DNA of 59,378 nucleotides from Cellulosimicrobium funkei (GTDB taxonomy: Bacteria; Actinomycetota; Actinomycetes; Actinomycetales; Cellulomonadaceae). The notes beneath the pieces are model-generated. The model ran no database searches and was not told the DNA's origin. It was given only the letters and a program-made list of their open reading frames with translations. The DNA lies in the NCBI RefSeq assembly GCF_001019615.1, contig NZ_JNBQ01000021.1:1-59378 (forward strand). The letters are read 5' to 3'. Both the position numbers and the translations under genes were made by a program. Shown one piece after another: positions 7,923 through 17,997 of the stretch (the first letter of the stretch is position 1; every line of letters begins with the position of its first letter).

Positions 7923-8903
7923 TCACGTGCGGTCGGGGGCGCCCCGCGTGAGGTCCTCCGACTCGTCCGGCTGGTACACGCACACGTGCAGCGCCTGCGG
8001 CCGCACGCTGACGTCGAGGCGCTCGGCCGACTCGATCACGTCGCCGTCGAGCTGGCGGGGCTGCGCCCGGTCGGAGACCACGGAGACCTCCCGGCCCCGC
8101 ACGACCTCCCGGCTCGGCACCCGGCTCTTGCCCCGCACGACGCCCCACAGGAGCTGGACCCAGTGCCGGACGTTGCGGGGCGCGATGATCGCGACCTCGA
8201 GCTGCCCGTTGTCCGGCTCCGCGTCCGGGAGCAGGTTGGTGCCGGCCTGGAGGCGACCCACGTTGCCGACGACGACCGTCCGCGCGCGACGGCGCCGCGA
8301 GCGCCCGTCGACCGTCACCTCGACGTGCATCTCGTCGTCGGCGAGGTGCTTGAGCGCCGAGAACACGTAGGCGACCGAGCCCGCCCGCGCCTTGAGCGCC
8401 GTCGGGGCGTCGCGCATCATCGCGGCGTCGAGGCCCATGCCGGCCATGATCGCGAACGTCTGCCCGTCGGCGACGCCGACGTCGATCGTGCGCCGCCCGC
8501 CCTCCAGGACGAGCCGGACGCCCTCCTCGGCGTCGGTCGGGACGCCGAGGTTCACCGCGAGGAGGTTCCCGGTGCCGCCCGGGAGGATCGCGAGCGCGGC
8601 GTCGGTCCCCGCCAGCCCCTCGACGACGGCCCGCACGGTCCCGTCGCCGCCGCTGACGAAGACGACCTCCGCGCCGTCGTCCACGGCCTGGCGCGCCTGG
8701 CCCGTGCCCGGGTCCTCGGCCGTGGTCTCGAGCCACGCGGGCTCCGGCCACCCCGCCTCGGTGAGCCGCGCGACGATGAGGTCGCGCAGCGCGTCGAGGC
8801 CCTCGACCCGGTTCGGGTTGACGATCACTGCCGAGCGGTGGGGCCCGACGTCGGGGCGCTGCGGAGCGGTGTTCTGGGTCTCGGTCGTCTCGTCGGTCGG
8901 CAC
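7923..8903 (-). CDS. Diacylglycerol/lipid kinase (DagK/YegS/BmrU family)
   Basis: 326 residues from the GTG at 8903. The catalytic domain has the opening NPNR motif, [16 protein letters not shown] (about residues 79-95) and [16 protein letters not shown], all hallmarks of the DAG-kinase catalytic domain. The C-terminal half contains [28 protein letters not shown] and LDGDVIE, typical of the second beta domain. It phosphorylates a lipid alcohol with ATP; the exact lipid is not predictable. No Shine-Dalgarno is present, but CATACT ends 6 nt before the GTG, so the message is probably leaderless. Confidence 0.85.
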   Translation of the reverse strand: MPTDETTETQNTAPQRPDVGPHRSAVIVNPNRVEGLDALRDLIVARLTEAGWPEPAWLETTAEDPGTGQARQAVDDGAEVVFVSGGDGTVRAVVEGLAGTDAALAILPGGTGNLLAVNLGVPTDAEEGVRLVLEGGRRTIDVGVADGQTFAIMAGMGLDAAMMRDAPTALKARAGSVAYVFSALKHLADDEMHVEVTVDGRSRRRRARTVVVGNVGRLQAGTNLLPDAEPDNGQLEVAIIAPRNVRHWVQLLWGVVRGKSRVPSREVVRGREVSVVSDRAQPRQLDGDVIESAERLDVSVRPQALHVCVYQPDESEDLTRGAPDRT

Positions 8904-8909
8904 GGACCG

Positions 8910-8915
8910 AGTATG
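8910..8915 (-). promoter_or_regulatory. -10 box of a probable leaderless promoter (lipid kinase)
   Basis: CATACT on the minus strand, then six bases, then the GTG start at 8903. There is no ribosome site, so transcription would begin at or next to the start codon. Confidence 0.4.
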
Positions 8916-8971
8916 TCCCGGCGGCCGTGAGGACGCGCGGTACGGGGGCAGCCCCATCCGCGCGGACACGG

Positions 8972-9027
8972 GGACCCCGGGTCCTCTGCGCCGGTCGGTC
9001 ACGACGACGGCAGAGGACCCGGGGTCC
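8972..9027. terminator. long hairpin downstream of clpB
   Basis: GGACCCCGGGTCCTCTGC (8972-8989), a 20-nt loop and its exact complement (9010-9027) give an 18-bp perfect stem. It lies 13 bp after the clpB stop and before the lipid kinase promoter. Its ACCCCGGGT core resembles the other long palindromes in this window. Confidence 0.7.
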
Positions 9028-9040
9028 GTCGGACAGGACG

Positions 9041-11662
<2,622 letters not shown>

Positions 11663-11712
11663 AGGTGCTCCGGTGTGGTGCTCGAAAGGTGGTCTGACCA
11701 GTGGAACGACTC

Positions 11713-11741
11713 CGAAGTTGAGTGTATTCCGCTCAACTTCG
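11713..11741. promoter_or_regulatory. HAIR-like HspR operator in front of clpB
   Basis: CGAAGTTGAG, nine bases and CTCAACTTCG form a perfect 10-bp inverted repeat. Within it, GTTGAGT-N7-GCTCAAC matches the actinobacterial HAIR consensus CTTGAGT-N7-ACTCAAG with one changed position in the left arm and two in the right, and identical spacing. It overlaps the -10 box and the spacer of the clpB promoter. Confidence 0.75.
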
Positions 11742-11749
11742 TTCGTCAG
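11721..11749 (-). promoter_or_regulatory. clpB promoter
   Basis: On the minus strand, CTGACG (11744-11749), a 17-bp spacer and TACACT (11721-11726) make a good housekeeping promoter about 60 bp before the clpB ATG. The HAIR-like repeat covers the -10 and most of the spacer, as expected for repression by HspR. Confidence 0.6.
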
Positions 11750-11854
11750 CCTCGCGCGCGGCCGCCCCGCGATCCGTCGTGCGGAGCGGATGAACTCCCG
11801 GCCACATTCCGTCTCAAATCGGCATCGACCCTCGCCTCGGGCGACGATCCGCGA

Positions 11855-11860
11855 CATGCT
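11855..11860 (+). promoter_or_regulatory. -10-like box of a possible leaderless promoter (LppM-like gene)
   Basis: CATGCT, six bases, then the GTG at 11867. There is no ribosome site. Confidence 0.3.
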
Positions 11861-11866
11861 GGGCGG

Positions 11867-13279
11867 GTGAACTCCTCACCCTTGCGCAGACGACTCGGCC
11901 TCGCTGCCCTCTTCGCCACCCTCGCACTGTTCCTCGCAGGGTGCATGAGGATGGACATGGCCCTCACCCTCAACGAGGACGACACGTTCGACGGCAGCGT
12001 CGTCATGGCGTTCAGCGACGAGCTCGCCGAGTCCGCGAACATGGACCCGCAGGAGATGTGGGACTCGATGGGCTCCGAGATGGAGTCGGAGCTCCCGGAG
12101 GGCGCGACCCAGGAGCCGTACGCTCAGGACGGGTACACGGGCACCAAGATCACCTACGCCGACCAGCCCATCTCACAGCTCTCGTCGGCCGGGGCAGACT
12201 CGATCTCGGTCACGCGCGAGGGTGACGAGTACGTCGTGAGCGGGTCGATGGACATGACCGGCGAGGAGTTCAACCCCGACACGGGTGACGCGACGAGCGA
12301 CGAGCTGACGCAGCAGATGATGGACAGCCTCGACATCAAGGTCTCCATCACGTTCCCCGGCGAGGTCGCCGAGTCCAACGGTGAGGTCGACGGCAACACG
12401 GTGACCTGGACGCCCGTCGTGGGCGAGGTCAACGAGATGACGGCGCGCGGCTCGGCCGTCGCGGGCGGTGCTGCAGGGTCGGGCGACGAGGGCTCGGACG
12501 AGGCCACCGGCGACTCGGACGGCGCCACGGCGCCCGACGGCGGCGACAGCGCGGGCGACGCCTCGGACTCCGGCTCCCTGGCCTGGCTCTGGTTCGTGAT
12601 CGGCGGCGTCGTGCTGCTCGGCATCATCGGCCTCGTGCTCTGGCTCGTGCTCCGCTCCAAGCCGGGCACGCAGGACGGCCAGGCCGCCGGCTTCCAGCAG
12701 GGCGGCTACCCGGGTCAGCCCGGTCAGTACCCCGGCCAGCCCCAGGGCCAGTACCCGGGCCAGCAGGGTGGCTACCCGGGACAGCAGCCGGGCGCCTACC
12801 CCGGCCAGCAGCCGGGCCAGCCGGGTGCCTACCCGGGCCAGCAGGGCGGCTACCCCGGCCAGCAGCCGGGCGCGTACCCGGGTCAGCAGCCGGGCGCGTA
12901 CCCGGGTCAGCCGGGTCAGCAGCCGGGCGCCTACCCCGGGCAGCCGGGCGCACCGCAGGGCTACGGGGCGCAGCCCCCCGCCCCGGGCCAGTACGGCGCA
13001 CAGCCGCCGGCGCCGCCCCAGCCGCAGGGCGGCTACCCCGGCGCGGCCCCGTACGCCCCTCCCGGCGCCCCGCACCCGCAGTCGTCGCCGACGACGCCGC
13101 TCCCCGCGCAGCCGCCCGTCCCGCCGGGCGCGACCCAGCCGCTGCCGCCGTACCAGCAGCCGGCACCGACCCAGCCGCTCCCGCCGCAGCCGGGCCCTGG
13201 CCCGGACGGCCCCCCGGCCCCGGGCGGACCCGACGACGAGATCGACGACGCGACGCGGCTGCGCCCCCCGCCCGAGTGA
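11867..13279 (+). CDS. LppM-like lipoprotein with transmembrane helix and PGQ/Y-rich tail
   Basis: 470 residues from the GTG at 11867. A lipoprotein signal ends in LAGC (Cys26). Residues about 27-195 form an LppM-type beta domain ([46 protein letters not shown]). An acidic linker leads to one strong transmembrane helix (about 235-262, [20 protein letters not shown]). The last 200 residues are low-complexity: imperfect PGQQPGAYP repeats, then Pro-rich sequence ending [15 protein letters not shown]. If the N-terminus is lipid-anchored outside, the tail is cytoplasmic. LppM in mycobacteria affects surface lipids; the tail here has no known role. A perfect palindromic terminator follows. Confidence 0.75.
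   Translation: MNSSPLRRRLGLAALFATLALFLAGCMRMDMALTLNEDDTFDGSVVMAFSDELAESANMDPQEMWDSMGSEMESELPEGATQEPYAQDGYTGTKITYADQPISQLSSAGADSISVTREGDEYVVSGSMDMTGEEFNPDTGDATSDELTQQMMDSLDIKVSITFPGEVAESNGEVDGNTVTWTPVVGEVNEMTARGSAVAGGAAGSGDEGSDEATGDSDGATAPDGGDSAGDASDSGSLAWLWFVIGGVVLLGIIGLVLWLVLRSKPGTQDGQAAGFQQGGYPGQPGQYPGQPQGQYPGQQGGYPGQQPGAYPGQQPGQPGAYPGQQGGYPGQQPGAYPGQQPGAYPGQPGQQPGAYPGQPGAPQGYGAQPPAPGQYGAQPPAPPQPQGGYPGAAPYAPPGAPHPQSSPTTPLPAQPPVPPGATQPLPPYQQPAPTQPLPPQPGPGPDGPPAPGGPDDEIDDATRLRPPPE
12705..12960 (+). repeat. degenerate coding repeats (PGQQPGAYP-type)
   Basis: Short in-frame repeats such as CCGGGCCAGCAG and CCGGGCGCCTACCC occur many times and encode the Pro-Gly-Gln/Tyr tail of the LppM-like protein. 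Units vary in length by whole codons, as expected for slippage within a coding frame. This is not a CRISPR array. Confidence 0.8.
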
Positions 13280-13340
13280 CGGGCGGGACGCCGCGCGTGG
13301 CGTCCGCCGCGCGCGGCCGGTGACCTGCAGCACCACCTGT

Positions 13341-13376
13341 CGACGGCCCGCCCCGGAGCTCCGGGGCGGGCCGTCG
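13341..13376. terminator. perfect 36-bp palindrome (terminator of the LppM-like gene)
   Basis: CGACGGCCCGCCCCGGAG is followed immediately by its exact complement. It lies 61 bp after the stop of the lipoprotein gene. Confidence 0.7.
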
Positions 13377-13503
13377 CGCGTCAGGCCGTGCACCCGGCCG
13401 GCGACCGAGGGCCGAGGCAGCGGGCCCGCCGGGCGACCTTCTCGCCGTCGCCTCGCGCGGGAACCAGCCCCGGCCGACCGACCGCCGGACGAGCAACGAC
13501 CCG

Positions 13504-13559
13504 TTGCCCCACGCATTTGTTTATCGGTATTGCGTTTTGAAGCCCGAGGGGGTTACGGT
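13504..13559 (+). promoter_or_regulatory. A+T-rich promoter region of the ThuA-domain gene
   Basis: The patch 13511-13545 is strongly A+T-rich for this window. TTGCGT (13530-13535), 18 bp and TACGGT (13554-13559) fit a promoter. ACGCA (13511-13515) and TGCGT (13531-13535) flank the patch as an inverted repeat, possibly an operator. Confidence 0.35.
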
Positions 13560-13631
13560 CGCACGGAGCCGCCGGTCGCCTGGGTGCCCGGCGGGCCGGG
13601 GGCGCAACGGTTCACTCAACGAGGAGTCACC

Positions 13632-14753
13632 ATGAAGCATCACGCCTGGCGTCTGGCCACGGGCCTCACCGCTGCAGCGAGCGCGCTCGCGGTCGGAGTC
13701 GCCGCGGTACCGGCGAGCGCGGCCGACGACGAGTACAAGGTCCTGGTCGTCGGAGAAACCCTGGGCTTCCGCCACTCGCACATCGACGAGACGACGGAGG
13801 CGGTCATCGCCATCGGCGAGGAGCGCGGGTTCACCGTCGACGTGTGGGACCCGCCGAACGACTCCGCGGGCTGGTGGGGCAGCGGCTCGCCGGGTCAGCC
13901 CGACCTCACGATGGACTCGACGCCGTTCACGAGCGCCGAGGACCTCGCGCAGTACGCGACGATCATCTTCGCCTCGCCGGTCGACGGCACCAACGACCAG
14001 GACCCCGCCCGGCCCCGTCTGCTGGACGACTCGGAGCTCGCGGCCCTCCAGGGCTACATCCGCGCCGGCGGCGGCTACGTGGGCCTGCACGCCGCGACCG
14101 ACACCATGCACGCGGTGCCGTGGTACAGCGAGCTCAGCGGCGGGTCGGCCCGCTTCAAGAGCCACCCGGCCCAGCAGACGGCCACGATGCGCGTCGAGAG
14201 CCCTGGCCACCCGTCGACCGAGATGCTCCCCGCGGAGTGGACGCGGTTCGACGAGTGGTACAACTTCACGAGCAACCCGCGTGAGGACGTGCACGTGCTC
14301 ATCACGCTGGACGAGTCGACGTACGACCCGGGACGCGACGCCATGGGCGACCACCCGCTGGCCTGGTGCCAGAACTTCGAGGGCGGGCGGTCGTGGTACG
14401 AGGGCGCCGGCCACGTCGACTCCTCGTACTCCGACCCGCTGTTCCTCGCGCACCTCACGGGCGGCATCGAGTGGACGGCCGGCAAGGTGAGCGGCGGTGG
14501 TGACTGCGTCACCTTCAAGGAGGTCGACGGCATCGTGACGTCGCTCTCGACGGGGTCGAACCGCGCGGAGAAGCTCTCCGCGGACGTGAGCGGCTACCTC
14601 GACCGGGCCGAGACCGCCGCTGACGCGGGCGAGCACGCCGCCGCGATCAAGATCCTCCAGCAGGCCAAGGGGAAGGCGCACGGCCTCCAGGACGCGACCC
14701 TCGTCGCGAAGATCGCCGACCTGATCGAGTGGCAGCAGACGCTCGTCTTCTGA
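13632..14753 (+). CDS. Secreted ThuA-domain protein
   Basis: 373 residues; ATG at 13632 after GAGGAG. A Sec or Tat-like signal peptide (residues 1-32, ending PASAAD) precedes a ThuA fold: EYKVLVVGETLGFRHSHIDETTEAV, IIFASPVDG, GGGYVGLHAATDTM, LITLDESTYDP and HPLAWCQNFEGGRSWYEGAGH (Cys and His-rich core), then HLTGGIEWTAG. ThuA-like domains belong to the class-I glutamine-amidotransferase fold and occur in trehalose/sugar enzymes and in large secreted glycan proteins. The C-terminal 90 residues are helical (YLDRAETAADAGEHAAAIKILQQAKGKAHG), like the FIMAH-type end of cell-wall proteins. It stands alone, with a palindromic terminator after it. The substrate is unknown. Confidence 0.8.
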   Translation: MKHHAWRLATGLTAAASALAVGVAAVPASAADDEYKVLVVGETLGFRHSHIDETTEAVIAIGEERGFTVDVWDPPNDSAGWWGSGSPGQPDLTMDSTPFTSAEDLAQYATIIFASPVDGTNDQDPARPRLLDDSELAALQGYIRAGGGYVGLHAATDTMHAVPWYSELSGGSARFKSHPAQQTATMRVESPGHPSTEMLPAEWTRFDEWYNFTSNPREDVHVLITLDESTYDPGRDAMGDHPLAWCQNFEGGRSWYEGAGHVDSSYSDPLFLAHLTGGIEWTAGKVSGGGDCVTFKEVDGIVTSLSTGSNRAEKLSADVSGYLDRAETAADAGEHAAAIKILQQAKGKAHGLQDATLVAKIADLIEWQQTLVF

Positions 14754-14774
14754 CCGCGGGACGCTCTGCTCCGA

Positions 14775-14811
14775 CCGAAGCGGCCACGCCTCCCGGGCGT
14801 GGCCGCTTCGG
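14775..14811. terminator. bidirectional terminator hairpin
   Basis: CCGAAGCGGCCACGCC (14775-14790), a 5-nt loop and its exact complement (14796-14811) lie between the convergent ThuA and enoyl-CoA hydratase-family genes. Confidence 0.75.
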
Positions 14812-14843
14812 CGTCGTCCGGGGTACCGCCCGCGTCGGGCGTC

Positions 14844-16175
14844 TCAGGACTCGACGGTGACCTCGACGACGTCGCCCACGGCGTCGAACCGCACCGCGGG
14901 CCAGTACCCGTCGAGGAAGTGCTCCCCGCACGAGTCCGCGAGGTGCACGACCGTGCTGCCGTCGTCGTGCCGCTGGACGAGCTCGACCACGAGGTCGTCG
15001 CCCGCCTCCGCCAGCTCGTCCGGCGTCGGCTCGTCCTCGCCGAACCGGCGGACCACGGCCTCGACCGCGCGGCGCGCCAGGCGCGGGCTCAGGGCGTCGT
15101 CCCACAGCGCCTCCGCCGGCACGTACGCGAGCGCTTCCGCGCCGAGGCCCGGGTCGACCTCGGCGAGCGTGGCCGGGCGCCACGACGGGTCGCGGTCCTT
15201 GTCCACCACCTGCGCGCGGACGCCCTCGACGAGGTCCGGCTGCGTGTCGACGAACCACGAGACGAGCCCGTACTCCTGCTCCAGCGCGGCACGCAGGTCC
15301 GGGAGGTGGCGCGCGCTGCGGACGGCGGCGAGCGCCACGGTGACCGCGGTGGGCGAGAGCCGCTCGAGCTCGTCGGCCTCGGCGCCCGCCTGCTCGTCCC
15401 CGGCGCGGGCGGCGGCGCGCAGCCGCGCCACGATCTCGGGCACGGTGTCCGCCGCGTACGCTTCGTCGGCCGCTGCCTGCCGGGCGACGAGGCGCGAGAC
15501 CGGTGCGGGCAGGGCGTGGCGGCGCACGACCTCTCGCACGTCCTCGACGTCGAGCGGGTCGACGCCGGCGGTCGCGAGCGCCGCGAGATCGGCCACGAGC
15601 ACGGGAAGCAGCTCGCTCGGCACGTAGTGGTCGGCGAACCCGGCGTAGATCGCGTCGGCGGCGTCCATCGTCACGGCACCGAGCGCGAGCAGCTCCCCGA
15701 GCCGCCCGGGCGCGCGGGCCAGGAGCCAGGAGCCGCCGACGTCGGGCGTGAAGCCGATCCGCGTCTCCGGCATGGCGACGCGCGACCGCTCGGTGACGAC
15801 GCGGACCGGCGCGTGCGCGGCGAGGCCGACGCCGCCGCCCATGGTGATGCCGTCCATGACCGTCACGACGGGCACGGGCAGCTCCGCGAGCGCCGCGTCG
15901 ACGGCGTACTCGCGCCGGAAGTACCGGCGCGCGTCGGCCTGACGCCCGGCCACGATCGACGCGTGCAGCTCCCGGACGTCGCCGCCCGCGCACAGGCCGC
16001 GGTCGCCCGCGCCGTCGAGCAGCACGAGGCGCACGGTCGGGTCGACGCGCCACTCCTCCAGCACGTCGGCGATCTCGCCGAGCATGGTGTAGCCGAGGGC
16101 GTTGAGCGCGCCGGGACGGTCCAGGGTGAGGTGCCCGACGCCGTCGTCGACGCGGGCGATGATCTCGCTCGTCAT
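14844..16175 (-). CDS. 3-hydroxyisobutyryl-CoA hydrolase-like (enoyl-CoA hydratase family) with extra C-terminal domain
   Basis: 443 residues from the ATG at 16175. The crotonase core includes NALGYTMLGEIADVL, an oxyanion loop GDRGLCAGGDVRELH and MGGGVGLAAHAPVRVVTERSRVAMPETRIGFTPDVGGSWLLARAPG, with the glutamate (PETRIGF) and aspartate (PDVGG) typical of the hydrolase subfamily, which acts in valine breakdown. The family normally ends near 345-350 residues (VRAQVVDKDRDPSWRPATL). Here about 95 more residues follow (from ALAYVPAEALWDDA), ending in a small beta-rich segment that I do not recognise. TAGCGT lies 7 nt before the ATG with no ribosome site, so the message is probably leaderless. Confidence 0.8.
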   Translation of the reverse strand: MTSEIIARVDDGVGHLTLDRPGALNALGYTMLGEIADVLEEWRVDPTVRLVLLDGAGDRGLCAGGDVRELHASIVAGRQADARRYFRREYAVDAALAELPVPVVTVMDGITMGGGVGLAAHAPVRVVTERSRVAMPETRIGFTPDVGGSWLLARAPGRLGELLALGAVTMDAADAIYAGFADHYVPSELLPVLVADLAALATAGVDPLDVEDVREVVRRHALPAPVSRLVARQAAADEAYAADTVPEIVARLRAAARAGDEQAGAEADELERLSPTAVTVALAAVRSARHLPDLRAALEQEYGLVSWFVDTQPDLVEGVRAQVVDKDRDPSWRPATLAEVDPGLGAEALAYVPAEALWDDALSPRLARRAVEAVVRRFGEDEPTPDELAEAGDDLVVELVQRHDDGSTVVHLADSCGEHFLDGYWPAVRFDAVGDVVEVTVES

Positions 16176-16182
16176 CCGCGCC

Positions 16183-16188
16183 ACGCTA
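16183..16188 (-). promoter_or_regulatory. -10 box of a leaderless promoter (HIBCH-like gene)
   Basis: TAGCGT on the minus strand, seven bases, then ATG at 16175. The same hexamer occurs at 17278 and 31172 in the same position. Confidence 0.5.
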
Positions 16189-16274
16189 CCCCGCACCCGC
16201 GCGTTGTCGCCGGGCGATCACGCCGAGGCGCGAGAATCTGCTGACACGTGGTGGGGCGAGGACGGGAGACACGG

Positions 16275-17246
16275 ATGGCCGGGACGCAGACGCCGGTGTG
16301 GCGCACGGACGTGCTGGGCGAGGACTGGGTGGCGCGCGACCTCGACCTGCCGGACGGCGCGGTCGCGACCCTGGTGCGGCGCGACGCCGCGGCGCCGTCG
16401 GGCGAGCGGCCCGCGGTGCTCTACGTGCACGGGTTCATCGACTACTTCTTCCAGACCCATGTCGCCGAGGCGGTCGAGGCGCGGGGCTACCGGTTCTACG
16501 CGCTCGACCTGCGGGGCTACGGGCGTTCGATCGGCCGCGGCTCGGGCGCGCCGTCGCGGCCCGACGACGACCCGAACTTCGTCACCGACCTCGCCGTCTA
16601 CGCCCAGGACCTCGACGCGGCCGCGCGGGCGATCCGGGCCGAGGGGCACGAGCGGCTCGTCGTGCTCGGGCACTCGACGGGCGGCCTCGTCGCGAGCCTG
16701 TGGGCGGACGCGCGGCCTGGCCGGCTCGCGGCGCTCGTGCTCAACAGCCCGTGGTTCGACCTCAACAAGCCGTGGGTGTTCCGCGGGCCGGTGACGTGGG
16801 CGATCGACGTCGTCGGTCGGTTCGCGCCCCGGCTCGTCGTGGGCGCGCTGGACCCGCACTGGGCGGAGGCGCTGCACTCGAGCACGGGCGGCGAGTGGGA
16901 CTTCGACCTCGCCTGGAAGCCGATCGAGGGCTTCCCCGCGCGGGCGGGGTTCGTCCGCGCCGTGCGGCGCGCGCACGCGCGCGTCGGGCGGGGCCTGCAC
17001 GTCGACTGCCCGGTCCTGGTGCTGGCCTCCGCGCGCAGCGGCCCGGCGTCCGGCTGGCACGACGCGCTGCTCACGACCGACAGCGTGCTCGACGTCGGCC
17101 ACATCACGTCCCGTGCGGAGCGGCTGGGCGACGACGTCACCGTCGTCACGGTCGAGGGCGGCGCGCACGACCTCGCCCTCTCCCCCGAGCCCGCCCGGTC
17201 GACCTACCTGCGGGAGGTCCTCGACTGGCTCGACGCCCGGGTCTGA
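16275..17246 (+). CDS. Alpha/beta hydrolase (lysophospholipase/serine aminopeptidase S33 type)
   Basis: 323 residues from the ATG after GGGAGA. The fold signatures are LYVHGFIDYFFQTHVAEAVEARGYRFYALDLRGYGRS near residues 50-95, the nucleophile elbow VLGHSTGGLVAS (Ser near 135) and a C-terminal VEGGAHDLALS with the catalytic His. This resembles the Hydrolase_4 group that cleaves monoacylglycerols and related esters. No signal peptide is seen, so it is probably cytosolic. It diverges from the HIBCH-like gene and may share its promoter region. Confidence 0.8.
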   Translation: MAGTQTPVWRTDVLGEDWVARDLDLPDGAVATLVRRDAAAPSGERPAVLYVHGFIDYFFQTHVAEAVEARGYRFYALDLRGYGRSIGRGSGAPSRPDDDPNFVTDLAVYAQDLDAAARAIRAEGHERLVVLGHSTGGLVASLWADARPGRLAALVLNSPWFDLNKPWVFRGPVTWAIDVVGRFAPRLVVGALDPHWAEALHSSTGGEWDFDLAWKPIEGFPARAGFVRAVRRAHARVGRGLHVDCPVLVLASARSGPASGWHDALLTTDSVLDVGHITSRAERLGDDVTVVTVEGGAHDLALSPEPARSTYLREVLDWLDARV

Positions 17247-17277
17247 CGGCCCGGTCGCGGCCGCCCGACCGCTCCCC

Positions 17278-17283
17278 TAGCGT
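17278..17283 (+). promoter_or_regulatory. -10 box of a leaderless promoter (YczE-like gene)
   Basis: TAGCGT, six bases, then GTG at 17290, with no ribosome site. Confidence 0.45.
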
Positions 17284-17289
17284 CGGCGT

Positions 17290-17964
17290 GTGACGAGCGT
17301 GCCGCGGTCCCGCCCCTCCCACGTCGTCCTGCGTGCCGTGTGGGCGCTCCTCGGGGTCGCCGTGCTCGGGCTCGGCTCCGCGGTGCTGCTGTCGGCGCAC
17401 GTCGGCGTCGACCCGTTCACCGCCGCGAACATCGGCGCGAGCGCGTTGCTCGGCGTCGACCTCGGCGTCTACCAGCTCGCGATCAACGCCGTGCTCCTCG
17501 TCCCCGTCGTGGTGTGGGGACGCCGGTACATCGGGGTCGGCACGATCATCAACATGGTCATGACGGGGTTCTTCGTCCAGTGGTTCTCCGCGCTCCTCGC
17601 CCCGCTCGTCCCGGACCCGCCGAGCCGCCTCCTGCAGACCGCGCTCTTCGTCGTGGGGATCGTCCTGTTCACCGCGGGTGCGTCCGCGTACATGACGGCG
17701 GGCGTCGGGACGGCGCCGTACGACGCGATCGCCCCGATCGTCGTCGACCGCACGCACGCGCGCTACCGCGTCGTCCGGGTGGTCCAGGACCTCGGGTTCG
17801 TGGGGCTCGCGATCGCGCTGGGCGGCCCGGTGGGAGTCGGGACGGTCATGACGGCGTTCTTCGCCGGCCCGCTCATCGACTTCTTCACCGAGCGCGTGAA
17901 CAAGCCCCTGCTGCGGCGCGCCCTGCCCGACGACGACCCCACCGTCGTGTCCGAATCCCGCTAG
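17290..17964 (+). CDS. YczE/YitT-type integral membrane protein
   Basis: 224 residues with five or six membrane helices (about 14-34, 50-75, 80-100, 110-130, 150-170, 175-190). Motifs match the YczE/YyaS group: VGVDPFTAANIGASALLGVDLGVYQLAINAVLLV, VGTIINMVMTGFFVQWF, MTAGVGTAPYDAIAPIV and a cytoplasmic end DFFTERVNK. The biochemical role of the family is not established. The GTG start has no ribosome site and is probably leaderless. It is followed after 33 bp by the ada-alkA gene in the same direction. Confidence 0.75.
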   Translation: MTSVPRSRPSHVVLRAVWALLGVAVLGLGSAVLLSAHVGVDPFTAANIGASALLGVDLGVYQLAINAVLLVPVVVWGRRYIGVGTIINMVMTGFFVQWFSALLAPLVPDPPSRLLQTALFVVGIVLFTAGASAYMTAGVGTAPYDAIAPIVVDRTHARYRVVRVVQDLGFVGLAIALGGPVGVGTVMTAFFAGPLIDFFTERVNKPLLRRALPDDDPTVVSESR

Positions 17965-17997
17965 CCAAGGCGCCGCCCGGCGGGTGAGGATCGAGTC

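Larger units (their letters stand above)
13280..13631. other. 352-bp gene-free interval
   Basis: It holds a perfect 36-bp palindromic terminator (13341-13376), about 130 bp of ordinary GC-rich sequence with no supported gene, and an unusually A+T-rich patch (13511-13545) that probably carries the promoter of the ThuA-domain gene. Confidence 0.6.

Noticed and set aside
12705-12960. CRISPR-like short repeats
   Set aside because: The repeats are in frame inside a coding sequence, lack regular spacers and encode a PGQ/Y tail. There are no cas genes in the window.
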